Part shown: positions 1-8,932 of the stretch, one piece after another
How the letters are laid out: the number at the start of each line of letters is the position of its first letter
Numbering within the stretch: position 1 is the stretch's first letter
Assembly (NCBI GenBank): GCA_965230665.1
Contig: CBDDLM010000004.1
Span: forward strand, 3,286,001-3,350,000
Direction: 5' to 3'
DNA: 64,000 nt
Source: JAGNRR01 sp965230665
GTDB lineage: Bacteria > Bacteroidota > Bacteroidia > Chitinophagales > Chitinophagaceae
The notes under the pieces: generated by a model
What the model saw: only the letters and a program-made list of their open reading frames with translations
Database searches by the model: none
What the model was told of the DNA's origin: nothing
Position numbers and translations under genes: made by a program

Positions 1-1
1 T

Positions 2-1654
2 GAAATTCCTTTGTTTTCCAAAGAGAAAAATGAGGCCTTATTAGATAGTGCTCTGTCCAATAAGTTCTTGCGTAACGTGGAAATAGAGGTTTATAAAAGA
101 AAACTTTCAGCCGATGCCTTTCTTGCTCCAAGTACGGCATATGAAGTGCAGCCGATCACCGTAGAAAAAGATTTTCAGGATGAATATATATATGCGTATA
201 GGGCAAAAAGCAAAGTGTCTAAACTAAATAGCGCATATTTTATTTATAATACAGATGATCCTATGATCAATGATTTCCAAGAACAACGTTTTGAAGAGTT
301 AAGGAAGGCAAAAGCTTACAAGGGAATGGATGAACGTTTCTTGAGTTATTATACTTTTTTTCCGAGATCATATAAATTCAACAATTTCAAGAAACTTGCT
401 GACAGTTTAAGTAAGACTGTTGATAATACTACAATCGATAAAGTTTTAGCCATTCGCTCCTTTTTTAAACAGAAGAATCCTTTGGGAGAAGCTGTTTATT
501 CTTATTCCGATAACCCTGGGATTCCGGGATTGCCGGGTGCCTCAAAACTAAGTACATTTTGTTTTGAAACTAAGAAGGGCTGGTGTACTTATTATGCAGG
601 CTCTACGCTCCTATTGCTACGTGCTATGAAAATTCCTTCTCGCATCGCTGTCGGTTTTCTAACTGTTGATCGAAGCGATAATAACAAAGGTTGGTATTGG
701 TATTATCAGGATCAGGCACATGCCTGGGTACAAGTTTATTTTCCAGAATATGGATGGCTGGATTTTGATATGACAATTGGTAACGACGAGGCTCAACAAT
801 CACCAAAACCTGATGGTACCCCACCTATGCAACCACCGAAGGCAGTTGTTGTAGCAAGTGGAACGATCAATTCATTAGATACCAATTCTAAACGAATAGA
901 GATTCAAGCTAACCATTTTATTTACAAGGAAAAAGAGTTTAAGAATATTAATAAACAAATTTCTATTGATGCTAGTCAAACTAAAATTTGGAAAGACTCT
1001 GTGCTAATACAAATAAGTAACCTAAAGGAAAACGACTATCTAGTAAGTGTTAGCTATGATGAAAACTTAGGGAAATTTAATAGCAAAGCGTTGAATAAAA
1101 TTCTGTCGAAACTTCCTCAGACAATCCCTGCTGATGAAATCTATTTTAAAACAAAGAAATTAAAAGAGGTTCAATCTAATAAAGAGGAACATCTGAAAGA
1201 TAAAGATGCGCTTGTTCTGATCTTAAAGTTGCTTAGTGTACTGCTAGTTCTAATTTTATTTATATTTACATTGCCTTATTTACTCCTTAAGATTTATGCC
1301 TTCCGATTTAAAAAAGGAAAAACAACTCGTGAACAATCTTATAGACTATTTAGATACACAACTTATTACTTGAATCAAATGGGATATCCTCAAGGGGATA
1401 ATACCTTGAATGAGTTTGCCACGAATATCGTAGAGCCTTCATTTGCTAACTCTTATCTAAAATATACGCAGCTCTATCAAAAAATCAAGTTTTCTAGCGG
1501 TGCTGGAACTGAAGCGGATTCAAAATATTTACAGTCTTACTTTAGTACTTTTACTAGAAATATTAAAGATCACATAAAACCTGGGGAACGATTTAAGAAT
1601 TTCTTAAACATAAAACGAACCTTTAAATACTTTTTATCGTATTCAAATAACTAA
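2..1654 (+). CDS. Transglutaminase-like membrane protein, 5' end missing
   Basis: The reading frame is open to the left edge of the window, so the N-terminus is missing and about 550 residues are visible. A transglutaminase-like core is clear: GWCTYYAG with the nucleophile Cys near visible residue 192, DQAHAWVQV with the His near 237, and WLDFDMT supplying the acidic residue near 251-253. A hydrophobic helix at about 400-428 is followed by a cytoplasmic-looking tail rich in Lys and Arg, as in TgpA/DUF4129-type proteins. The gene lies 4 bases before a MoxR ATPase. Such pairs usually also include a DUF58 protein, which would lie off the left edge. The substrate is unknown; an envelope peptidase or protein cross-linking role is inference from the family. 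Confidence 0.85.
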   Translation, partial: EIPLFSKEKNEALLDSALSNKFLRNVEIEVYKRKLSADAFLAPSTAYEVQPITVEKDFQDEYIYAYRAKSKVSKLNSAYFIYNTDDPMINDFQEQRFEELRKAKAYKGMDERFLSYYTFFPRSYKFNNFKKLADSLSKTVDNTTIDKVLAIRSFFKQKNPLGEAVYSYSDNPGIPGLPGASKLSTFCFETKKGWCTYYAGSTLLLLRAMKIPSRIAVGFLTVDRSDNNKGWYWYYQDQAHAWVQVYFPEYGWLDFDMTIGNDEAQQSPKPDGTPPMQPPKAVVVASGTINSLDTNSKRIEIQANHFIYKEKEFKNINKQISIDASQTKIWKDSVLIQISNLKENDYLVSVSYDENLGKFNSKALNKILSKLPQTIPADEIYFKTKKLKEVQSNKEEHLKDKDALVLILKLLSVLLVLILFIFTLPYLLLKIYAFRFKKGKTTREQSYRLFRYTTYYLNQMGYPQGDNTLNEFATNIVEPSFANSYLKYTQLYQKIKFSSGAGTEADSKYLQSYFSTFTRNIKDHIKPGERFKNFLNIKRTFKYFLSYSNN

Positions 1655-1658
1655 TGTT

Positions 1659-2639
1659 ATGGAAGAACAGACACAAGAAACCTACACCGAAACCATCCCT
1701 ACCTTGAGACCTATTGACAAACTCAAACAGAACTTAGAGCTCATTATTATGGGAAAATCCGACCAAATTGACTTTGTGATTACATCATTGATCGCTGGAG
1801 GACATGTGCTTATGGAGGATAATCCAGGTACTGGTAAAACAGTACTTGCAAAAACACTCGCCGCCTCTATTGGTGGAGGTGCTATTTTTAAGCGCATACA
1901 GTTTACCCCAGATCTACTGCCCATGGACCTTCTCGGAAGTTTTATTTTCGATGAAAAGAACACGGACTTCGTATTTAAGAAAGGCCCGTTGTTTTGTAAT
2001 GTTTTACTTGCAGACGAAATTAATCGAGCATCTCCTAAAGTGCAATCGGCCTTATTGGAGGCAATGGCAGAACACCAGATTACCATGGGCGATAAAACAT
2101 ATCAACTGGAAGATTTGTTTTTTACTGTTGCAACACAAAACCCGATTGAAATGGAAGGGACTTATCCATTGCCAGCTGCGCAGCTTGATCGTTTTTATAT
2201 GAAAATATATTTTGGTTATGTTGACGAAGAAACAGAAATCAACATTTATTCAAACTATCGAAATATTCATTCAAATCTTAAAGACCTACAAACAGTTCTT
2301 GATTTAAGAGAGATTATTCAAGCTCAAAATGAGGCCACCAATGTGGAAGTACACCCTGAAATCATACAAGCTGTTAGTAATATTGTTCGAGCGACACGTG
2401 ATCATGATGGAATATTATTAGGGGCATCTCCTAGAAGCGGAATTATTTTCTTGAAATGTTTAAGAGCTTATGCCTTTTTACAGGCAAGGACCTATGTCGT
2501 CGAGGACGATATCAAGGCACTTTGTTTTGCAGTCCTTGAACATCGATTAGAATATAGAAGTAAAGAAGGTAAGACCTTTGCACTTCAGCAGATTTTGGAT
2601 AAGGAATTAGGAAGATTAAACGGTTTGAAGATTTCGTAA
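1659..2639 (+). CDS. moxR: MoxR-family AAA+ ATPase
   Basis: A 326-residue AAA+ ATPase of the MoxR type. Walker A is DNPGTGKT near residues 54-61 and Walker B is LLADEIN near 118, followed by RASPKVQSALLEAMAE, which is characteristic of MoxR. The sensor region TQNPIEMEGTYPLPAAQLDRF is also family-typical. MoxR proteins act as chaperone-like ATPases that help mature partner proteins, often those with von Willebrand A or DUF58 domains. The ATG lies 4 bases after the transglutaminase-like gene, and the next gene starts directly after this stop, so the three are probably co-transcribed. The specific partner cannot be told from this window. Confidence 0.93.
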   Translation: MEEQTQETYTETIPTLRPIDKLKQNLELIIMGKSDQIDFVITSLIAGGHVLMEDNPGTGKTVLAKTLAASIGGGAIFKRIQFTPDLLPMDLLGSFIFDEKNTDFVFKKGPLFCNVLLADEINRASPKVQSALLEAMAEHQITMGDKTYQLEDLFFTVATQNPIEMEGTYPLPAAQLDRFYMKIYFGYVDEETEINIYSNYRNIHSNLKDLQTVLDLREIIQAQNEATNVEVHPEIIQAVSNIVRATRDHDGILLGASPRSGIIFLKCLRAYAFLQARTYVVEDDIKALCFAVLEHRLEYRSKEGKTFALQQILDKELGRLNGLKIS

Positions 2640-4757
2640 TTGAAATTTGCTACTTACATAACATTTTTAGTTTGTGTTCTTGTGATAGAAACAGGAGCAG
2701 CGCCTATTCTTACGGAGGCTCGTTATGAAATTGATGCCAAAAGAATAGGAGTATATTATAACTCTGAAAACGCCATGGTTCGTTCTCGAGAGTTCAAACG
2801 TATTGATAGCACATATTACGTTGGTTGGATGTATGAAGGGACCTACCGTTATGAACGTGCCGCCGATTATAGAGGATTTAAGCTTGCCGCAGAACAGTTA
2901 CAAAAAGCACTGGACTTACTCTACCATGATTTCAAAGAAGAAATTACTACTCGAACAAGCAACTATGACGTCTACAATAAATATTATCAATTGCGGAGAG
3001 ATTATGACTACATGGTCTATCATTTAATGAATTGCTACAGTAATATGGAGCGTCCAGACCTCGTCTGGAAGCATTTACAATGGAGTAAAAAAAATAATCA
3101 CCAACACGAAATCTATGCTGATACCTATTGTTATTTGGCTTGGACGGTTCATAGAAATCGTTTCTATAACAGCAGCAAATATAGTTTTCTACGAAACTCC
3201 ATAGCTGACAATGAGACTTATGCAGACAAATTATTAGATTCTGCAGAGTTGAAACTTAAGGCTGATGCACATTTGAATAATAAGCTATTCTCTTCCGACT
3301 ATTATGGTAGCAACATCAGCTCAGTATGGCATTATCGTTCTATTCTTTACAGCTATCAATTAGATGTAGACAGAGCAAGAGATATTTATAGTAAACTCAA
3401 AGGAACTTATTATTTTCCCGAGAATAACTATGCTACTTTTTGCGGCATTCAAGGTAAGTTTAGAGAAGCTGCATTTTATTATAATCAGGCAAAAAAAATT
3501 GATCAGGGAGATAAGCGTTTAAATGAATCCTTCTACTATTCCTCTATCCTTAATGTATACAGGGCTTTACCTAAGGTTGGTGTCCAAGAAATTAAAGATG
3601 TTATATCATCGAATGGGACAACACCCGGTTTTGGTTGGTATAACCTTGCTCTGGCTAGAGCTTTAATTTACGATGGGCAACTAGAAGAAGCAAAAAAGCA
3701 TACACTAAATGCCGAGCAGTTCAAAGAAATCCATCGTGGAACGACCTTAGGACAAAGCCATTATGACTTTACAACGGCCCTACTTCAACTGGCGATTAAG
3801 CAAAGAGAAATAAATGAAATCAAGTTTATGAATCGAAGTTGGTGGCGCAGTTTTTCATCTTTGAGCAAACTAACACAGTTAACCGTTGAGAAATATGGCT
3901 TACAGTTTTTAATAATTAACCAACTAGCGGCAAACCCCGAACGGGAATTAGTTATTTACAAATTGTTCTCTACGGAGAACACGGTCTCCTTCGATGAGAT
4001 ATGGGGTTTGATCAATGGTTTTTCTACGAATTTCTTTCTGAAAAAGTATAAGAGATATGCAGAAGAGGATGACCGCCCATTAGTACGGAAATATTATCAA
4101 TACTTTATTGCTAAACTGTATATGGAAAAAGGCAACTATAGAGCCGCGTTTGAAAATTTACAGCGTATCCTTAAGAACTCAAAAATTGATGTAGAATATG
4201 AAAATCTCTTTTTGTCAAGGGTATATATGACTTATGCTAAATGCCTTGAAAAAGCAGGGCGAGAAGCCGAGGCAAGAAGCTATATGCATAAGGCTTATAA
4301 GGACTACCCACAGCTTATTCCATTTCAAAGACAACAAATTGCTATGCGACTACATGCAAATGCTAAGTCTGATATGGAAAAAACGATTCTAAAGAAATTA
4401 AAGAAAACAAATGTTGAATGGTTATCTGCTGATAGTCGCTCGGAAGATGCCGTTGATGTATTTATAAGGTTTGGACAACGTGAGGGGTACCCTACAATTT
4501 CGTTTGAAACCAGCTATAAAGGGAATATAGTTGTAACGAACCAGAGCTTTACTTATAAAAAGCCCGAAAAAGCAGCAAAGGAACTAGCGCTTTATTTATT
4601 CAATATTGGTAATGTCGAGAAATCCTTCAATATGAATGACAGTAAAAATGGTATTTATTCATTATCAGGATCCCATGCATCGAAAAGAACTTTTAGAAAT
4701 CTATTCTCTTCCTCTGTAATGACATCATCAGCTTTTACAAGGTCCATTGCAAATTGA
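2640..4757 (+). CDS. Exported TPR-like protein of unknown function
   Basis: A 705-residue protein beginning at a TTG that directly abuts the moxR stop codon (TAATTG), which suggests translational coupling. The first 20 or so residues form a Sec-type signal peptide ending near GAAPI. The rest is alpha-helical and rich in Tyr, Lys and Leu, with repeated helix-turn-helix units such as KLYMEKGNYRAAFENLQRIL and YAKCLEKAGREAEARSYMHKA that resemble tetratricopeptide repeats. I recognise no catalytic domain. Its place after the transglutaminase-like gene and moxR suggests a periplasmic scaffold for that system (inference). The last 103 bases overlap the 3' end of the convergent TerB-like gene, and the final 35 or so residues read like antisense of that gene rather than a folded domain. 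Confidence 0.75.
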   Translation: MKFATYITFLVCVLVIETGAAPILTEARYEIDAKRIGVYYNSENAMVRSREFKRIDSTYYVGWMYEGTYRYERAADYRGFKLAAEQLQKALDLLYHDFKEEITTRTSNYDVYNKYYQLRRDYDYMVYHLMNCYSNMERPDLVWKHLQWSKKNNHQHEIYADTYCYLAWTVHRNRFYNSSKYSFLRNSIADNETYADKLLDSAELKLKADAHLNNKLFSSDYYGSNISSVWHYRSILYSYQLDVDRARDIYSKLKGTYYFPENNYATFCGIQGKFREAAFYYNQAKKIDQGDKRLNESFYYSSILNVYRALPKVGVQEIKDVISSNGTTPGFGWYNLALARALIYDGQLEEAKKHTLNAEQFKEIHRGTTLGQSHYDFTTALLQLAIKQREINEIKFMNRSWWRSFSSLSKLTQLTVEKYGLQFLIINQLAANPERELVIYKLFSTENTVSFDEIWGLINGFSTNFFLKKYKRYAEEDDRPLVRKYYQYFIAKLYMEKGNYRAAFENLQRILKNSKIDVEYENLFLSRVYMTYAKCLEKAGREAEARSYMHKAYKDYPQLIPFQRQQIAMRLHANAKSDMEKTILKKLKKTNVEWLSADSRSEDAVDVFIRFGQREGYPTISFETSYKGNIVVTNQSFTYKKPEKAAKELALYLFNIGNVEKSFNMNDSKNGIYSLSGSHASKRTFRNLFSSSVMTSSAFTRSIAN

Positions 4758-5002
4758 AGAAATTCATTGCGTTCTTTTTCTGTAGCTTCAGAATAAAAGA
4801 AATCCATACATTCTGAAAACCTTGGCATCCATTCGTCCGAAGATAAATTACTTATCGATGTATTTAAGGCTAGATCGTCATATTCATTAGCCCACATTTT
4901 TTTTATAAAACTCTGTATTACAACCTTCTCCTCTTCTTGGAATTCATAGTCAACCGCTGATAAAATCATCAGCATATTATATCCTGCTTTTGCTTTGTTC
5001 AT
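4655..5002 (-). CDS. TerB-like small protein
   Basis: A 115-residue acidic, all-helical protein. Two segments, AVDYEFQEEEKVVIQSFI and KADDVITEEENRFLKVLF, match the duplicated acidic helix pattern of the TerB/DjlA N-terminal fold, in which an Asp-x-x-(Ile/Phe) turn precedes a Glu-rich helix. TerB domains are linked to tellurite-resistance and metal-associated membrane complexes, but many stand-alone bacterial copies have no known role. The ATG start lies 15 bases after the alanine dehydrogenase stop, so it probably ends that minus-strand transcript. Its 3' end overlaps the convergent TPR-like gene by 103 bases. Family assignment is moderate; function is unknown. Confidence 0.75.
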   Translation of the reverse strand: MNKAKAGYNMLMILSAVDYEFQEEEKVVIQSFIKKMWANEYDDLALNTSISNLSSDEWMPRFSECMDFFYSEATEKERNEFLQFAMDLVKADDVITEEENRFLKVLFDAWDPDNE

Positions 5003-5017
5003 TTCTGTATTCTAGTG

Positions 5018-6238
5018 TTAAAAATTGCTGGGTAAAATTAAGTCTAAATGAGTATATTTCATATCAAAACGGTCAGCTAATGACTTATGAGTAAGCTTAC
5101 CTTCGTAGGCATATACAGCATGAATGATATTTTTCTTGTTTAAGATCATACGAGCAAAGCCTCCTTCATTATTGAATGAATCTAATACTAAAGGCATAAT
5201 GATATTGCTAATCATTTGAGAAGCGGTTTTGGGTACCCCTGATGCCATATTAGGGACACAGTAATGTACTACATCATATAGTGTATAGATTGGTTGTTCA
5301 TGACTAGTCATTCTAGAAGTTTCTATACACCCCCCCTTATCGATATTAACATCAATCACCACGGCTCCACTCTTCATTTGTTGAATATTCTCTTCCGTAA
5401 CAATCATAGGTATGACGCCCCTTTTAGGTTTGACGGCTCCGATCAGAACATCAGCCTTCGCGAGTGCATTTTGAAAGAACACATTATCCATAATAGAAGT
5501 ATAGATATTCTGATGTAGTTCATTTTGCAAGCGCATTAATCGATTCACGGAAGTATCAAACACTTGAACACTAGCCCCAAGACCGATAGCCGCTCTAGCT
5601 GCATGTAAAGCCACTAATCCAGCTCCCAATATAACAACACGCGTAGGTGGGACGCCTGTAACACCTCCCAAAAGAATGCCGCGTCCTCCATTATTGATAT
5701 TCAATAAATTGGCAGCAGTTTGAATAGCATAAACGCCAGCTATCTGGCTCATGGATTGTACTACTGGGTAGTTCTCATTTTCGTCTTTAATATCAGCAAG
5801 TGATATTCCAATAATCTTTTTATCTAGACATTTTTTAAGATGCTCCTTGCTCATTTTAGGTAAATGAAGAGGAGATAATATAATTTGCTTAGGTTTTAAA
5901 TAGTCTAGTTCTTCGTCAGAGATCGGAGCTGTTTTAATAATGGTGTCCGCTTCATATATTTCTTTCTTATTATAACATACTTTAGCCCCTACCTCAGCAT
6001 ACTCTTGGTCTGTATAACTAGCCCCTTCGCCAGTTTTTGTTTCAATCCATACTTTGTGTCCATTGTTTACCAACACAGAAACGGCCGCTGGGGTTAATGG
6101 GACTCGTTTTTCTTGATAGTCTAATTCACAAGGTATACCAATAAAAGAGTCTTTACGACTAGATAAAACCTCGAGAGATTCCTCTAAGACATTATAACTG
6201 TAGGATACATCTACTATAGGTTTTTTACCCTTACTCAT
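5018..6238 (-). CDS. ald: Alanine dehydrogenase
   Basis: A 406-residue protein of the alanine dehydrogenase/transhydrogenase alpha-subunit family, which oxidises L-alanine to pyruvate and ammonia with NAD. The N-terminal substrate domain starts at FIGIPCE and contains EKRVPLTPAAV. The catalytic Lys is in IIKTAP near residue 101 and the catalytic His in SPLHLPK near 124. The Rossmann motif VVILGAGLVALHAA lies near 205, and the C-terminal half holds MASGVPKTASQM. The first 35 or so residues are an N-terminal extension relative to shorter family members. The length and the absence of C-terminal membrane segments favour alanine dehydrogenase over transhydrogenase PntA. It lies 19 bases after the PhnP-like gene in a minus-strand series. 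Confidence 0.88.
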   Translation of the reverse strand: MSKGKKPIVDVSYSYNVLEESLEVLSSRKDSFIGIPCELDYQEKRVPLTPAAVSVLVNNGHKVWIETKTGEGASYTDQEYAEVGAKVCYNKKEIYEADTIIKTAPISDEELDYLKPKQIILSPLHLPKMSKEHLKKCLDKKIIGISLADIKDENENYPVVQSMSQIAGVYAIQTAANLLNINNGGRGILLGGVTGVPPTRVVILGAGLVALHAARAAIGLGASVQVFDTSVNRLMRLQNELHQNIYTSIMDNVFFQNALAKADVLIGAVKPKRGVIPMIVTEENIQQMKSGAVVIDVNIDKGGCIETSRMTSHEQPIYTLYDVVHYCVPNMASGVPKTASQMISNIIMPLVLDSFNNEGGFARMILNKKNIIHAVYAYEGKLTHKSLADRFDMKYTHLDLILPSNF

Positions 6239-6257
6239 TCGCTCTAAAGGTACTAGC

Positions 6258-7022
6258 TTAAAGTTTAATTTTCAAACCGTCGAAAGCCAAATTAATACCA
6301 TCCGGCAAGCTGTTATTTTCTTCTTCGTGCAGACCTAACTTATGACTTATATGTGTGAAATAAGTTTGTTTGGCTCCGATATGTTGTGCTATCGCAATAG
6401 CCTGAGTCAAGGTAAAATGGGAGATATGTTCCGTTTTCTGCAAAGCATTGATAATAAGTACTTTACTCCCGCTAATTTTGTTTAATTCTTCCGGATCTAT
6501 CCGATTAGCATCTGTGATATAGGTAAAGTCCCCTATCCTAAAACCAAGAACAGGCATTTTATAATGCCATACTAGAATAGGAATAATTTTTAAACCGCTT
6601 ACATTAAAGGGCTCGTTCTCCGAGATGGTAAACTCATTTACTGAAGGTACACCGGGGTATTTCTTTGCTGCGAAAACATAATCGTATTCTAGTTTTATTC
6701 TTTGCCAACAATCTTCTCGTGCGTAGATATCCATAGATCTTTGCTGTTTGAAATTGAAAGCTCGGATATCGTCCATTCCTGCCAAATGATCTTTGTGGGA
6801 ATGTGTGAAGAGCACAGCATCTAATTGCTGTACATCCTCACGAAGCATTTGCTGGCGAAAATCTGGACCCGTATCAATTATAATCGTTGCTCCTTCTGTT
6901 TCGATTAGTATTGAGGAACGCAAACGTTTGTTTTTAGGATCTGTACTTTGACATACGTTACATTGGCAGGCGATAACGGGCACACCCTGCGAGGTTCCTG
7001 TTCCTAATAATGTAATATCCAT
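6258..7022 (-). CDS. Metallo-beta-lactamase-fold hydrolase, PhnP-like
   Basis: A 254-residue metal-dependent hydrolase. The motif THSHKDHLAG near residues 74-82 is the HxHxDH metal-binding signature. The N-terminus GTGTSQGVPVIACQCNVC carries the paired-Cys region seen in PhnP-type cyclic phosphodiesterases and related tRNase Z-like proteins. Further metal ligands are likely His in LVWHYKMP and Asp in TYITDANR, with HISHKLG near the end. I place the start at the ATG encoding MDITLLG; a TTG two codons upstream is less likely. The gene lies between xerC and ald on the same strand. The substrate is not known; family members hydrolyse cyclic phosphates. Confidence 0.88.
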   Translation of the reverse strand: MDITLLGTGTSQGVPVIACQCNVCQSTDPKNKRLRSSILIETEGATIIIDTGPDFRQQMLREDVQQLDAVLFTHSHKDHLAGMDDIRAFNFKQQRSMDIYAREDCWQRIKLEYDYVFAAKKYPGVPSVNEFTISENEPFNVSGLKIIPILVWHYKMPVLGFRIGDFTYITDANRIDPEELNKISGSKVLIINALQKTEHISHFTLTQAIAIAQHIGAKQTYFTHISHKLGLHEEENNSLPDGINLAFDGLKIKL

Positions 7023-7047
7023 AAACAAATGGTGAAGCTACAACCGT

Positions 7048-7941
7048 TTATGACTTTGGGTGAGCTTTCTTATGAACATTTTTAAGTTTCTCAATTCCAT
7101 TATGCGTATAGATTTGAGTCGCTGCCAAACTTGCATGTCCTAGTAGCTCTTTTATGGCATTTATATCAGCCCCTTCATTCAACAAATGCGTGGCAAACGT
7201 ATGACGTAGAATATGCGGACTATTTTTATTTAAAGTCGTGTTCGGTTGAAGGACTTTTTTTACAGCATTATAAATATATTTTGGATAGAGCGCCTTTCCG
7301 TTAGACAAAACTAACAGCTTATCATTATCGGCAATAGCGACCTCCTTTCTTTTGATCAAATATGCTTTGATTAGCTCTACCAATTCTGTATTAATTGGGA
7401 TGATACGTTCTTTGTTGCCCTTACCAATTATACGCAGTTCTTTGCTCATAAGGTCGGTTCTATTCAAGGTAAGATTAAGTAATTCGCTTCTTCGCATACC
7501 AGTTTGATATAGAATTTCAATAATTAATTGAACATTCAAGTGATCTATTGTATCTGAAGAGTTGGCTTGTGATGCCCCCAAAACGACATCTATTTTATCT
7601 TCTCTAATAAATGTTGCCAAACGTTTCTCTACTTTGGGTTTTACAATATTGAGTAAAGGAGAAGATTCAATATGTCCCAACCTGCGCATATATTTAAAAA
7701 AAGAGCTTAAAGTCGAAATTTTACGATGGATACTTTTAGCTGACACATCATGTTCTCTTAAATCGGCTATCCAGGACCTGATATGAATTCGTTTAATATT
7801 TTGGATGACTAAAGAATCATATTCCACCAACATATAATCTCTAAATTGCTCCAAGTCTTTTTGGTAAGCTTTAATTGTACTTGGAGCATAACGCTTTTCA
7901 TAGCGCAGATAATCAATAAATTGGGATTGTAGATCTTTCAT
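7048..7941 (-). CDS. xerC: Tyrosine recombinase XerC/XerD
   Basis: A 297-residue site-specific recombinase that resolves chromosome dimers at dif. The N-terminal SAM-like DNA-binding domain starts at MKDLQSQFIDYLRYEKRY. The catalytic domain has all expected residues: Arg in TGMRRSELL near 148, Lys in IGKGNKERIIPI, His-x-x-Arg in HILRHTFATHLL near 243-246, His in ELLGHASL, and the nucleophile Tyr in TQIYTHNG near 278. The frame extends upstream to position 8001, but that stretch falls within the rpsU terminator, so the ATG at 7941 is preferred. The rpsU-xerC adjacency is common in Bacteroidota. Sequence alone does not separate XerC from XerD. Confidence 0.9.
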   Translation of the reverse strand: MKDLQSQFIDYLRYEKRYAPSTIKAYQKDLEQFRDYMLVEYDSLVIQNIKRIHIRSWIADLREHDVSAKSIHRKISTLSSFFKYMRRLGHIESSPLLNIVKPKVEKRLATFIREDKIDVVLGASQANSSDTIDHLNVQLIIEILYQTGMRRSELLNLTLNRTDLMSKELRIIGKGNKERIIPINTELVELIKAYLIKRKEVAIADNDKLLVLSNGKALYPKYIYNAVKKVLQPNTTLNKNSPHILRHTFATHLLNEGADINAIKELLGHASLAATQIYTHNGIEKLKNVHKKAHPKS

Positions 7942-7992
7942 AAGAACGCTATATAGTAAATATAGCACAGACCCAATGGTCCTAAAAGAAAA

Positions 7993-8018
7993 AATCCTCA
8001 CCCATGTGGGTAAGGATT
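7993..8018 (-). terminator. Intrinsic terminator after rpsU
   Basis: On the minus strand a 12-base-pair stem with a 2-base loop (AATCCTTACCCA then TGGGTGAGGATT, one G-T pair) is followed by a run of Ts. It lies 26 bases after the rpsU stop and upstream of the xerC ATG, so it should end the rpsU message. Confidence 0.8.
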
Positions 8019-8043
8019 AAATATTTTGGGGATAATGCCTATC

Positions 8044-8241
8044 CTATTTTTTGATTTTACCTGATTCCAACTGCTGTACATAAATTGCTTTAAGCACTTC
8101 ATGACGACGCTTAACAGATGGCTTTGTGAAATGCTTATTAGCTCTCAATTTCTTGATAAGCTGAGTTCTATCCGCTTTTTTCTTATACTTTTTAAGGGCG
8201 CGGTCAATGCTTTCACAGTCTTTAGAATCTATCGTTAACAT
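8044..8241 (-). CDS. rpsU: Small ribosomal subunit protein S21
   Basis: A 65-residue basic protein matching bS21 of the 30S subunit. The N-terminal segment SIDRALKKYKKKADRTQLIKKL and the later KPSVKRRHEVLKAIY are typical of Bacteroidota S21. The family is usually 60-70 residues, so this is full length. It has its own -7 element 33 bases upstream and an intrinsic terminator downstream, so it is probably a single-gene transcript. In this phylum rpsU commonly neighbours xerC, as here. Confidence 0.95.
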   Translation of the reverse strand: MLTIDSKDCESIDRALKKYKKKADRTQLIKKLRANKHFTKPSVKRRHEVLKAIYVQQLESGKIKK

Positions 8242-8273
8242 AAAAAATCTCTTTTATTAATCTTTAAGGAGTG

Positions 8274-8305
8274 CAAATGTATGCAAATATTCGTTTTACA
8301 ACAAA
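8274..8305 (-). promoter_or_regulatory. rpsU promoter
   Basis: The minus strand reads TACATTTG at 8281-8274, a perfect TAnnTTTG element. TTTG lies at 8305-8302 with a 20-base spacer, matching the Bacteroidota -33/-7 consensus. Confidence 0.75.
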
Positions 8306-8406
8306 AAAATAATTATTTTGATCCATCTGAATCCCATAAAAGAGGCATATTTATCAAAGATTTAGTAATTTATGATGCAATTATAATTTTACCTTTACGG
8401 TAGAAA

Positions 8407-8931
8407 ATGAGAATTTACTTTTTACTAGCCTTTTTTTTAGTTGCTGCTTGCAAGCCTTATGAAGATCCTGCCCCAATTACGGACCCTCGCTTGGATAATT
8501 CTTCATATTGTAACGATCCTGCTGCTATCAACTATAATTGGGGGTTTCCGGGAGTTCCGGATAATTCACTTTGTATTTTTCCTGCTGATGTATTTATAGG
8601 AAACTATGTATGGAGGGATACGATCCTAGATGAAAATAGAACAGTATTAGGATACGATTCGGCACTTGTAACTATTACAAAGATTGACACGGTTCGGTTT
8701 AACATTAACGGTCGTTGTGGGTATGATCTAAAATTGACCGCAGATAAGTTTTTAGGAATTGTGATTGATAGTATAGATGGAAGAGGCCAAAAATTCTGTC
8801 AGCCGAATGATACCATTATTGGAACAGGCCTTAAAACGGGTTTCTCTGATACTACCACTTTTACACTAAACTATGTTATCATATCCGATACTGGTTCTTC
8901 AATTCATGAATCTATTTTTATAAAACAATAA
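8407..8931 (+). CDS. Small lipoprotein of unknown function
   Basis: A 174-residue protein with a short hydrophobic leader and lipobox LVAAC, giving a lipidated Cys at residue 15. The mature part begins KPYEDPAPITDP and contains paired Cys residues (SYCNDPAAINYNW, LCIF, GRCGYDL, KFCQPND), perhaps forming disulfides in the periplasm or on the surface. The segment with CNDPAAINYNWGFPGVPDNSLC resembles short repeats often found in secreted Bacteroidota proteins. I recognise no enzymatic domain. It ends 2 bases before riboflavin synthase and may be co-transcribed with it, though a functional link is not evident. Confidence 0.75.
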   Translation: MRIYFLLAFFLVAACKPYEDPAPITDPRLDNSSYCNDPAAINYNWGFPGVPDNSLCIFPADVFIGNYVWRDTILDENRTVLGYDSALVTITKIDTVRFNINGRCGYDLKLTADKFLGIVIDSIDGRGQKFCQPNDTIIGTGLKTGFSDTTTFTLNYVIISDTGSSIHESIFIKQ

Positions 8932-8932
8932 T

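Noticed and set aside
5018..6238. Transhydrogenase alpha subunit (PntA) rather than alanine dehydrogenase
   Set aside because: There are no C-terminal membrane helices and no pntB neighbour, and the motif around GVPKTASQM matches alanine dehydrogenase.
7942..8001. Longer N-terminus for the XerC/D recombinase
   Set aside because: The extra 20 codons lie in the rpsU terminator hairpin and do not match the family N-terminus, which starts at MKDLQSQF.
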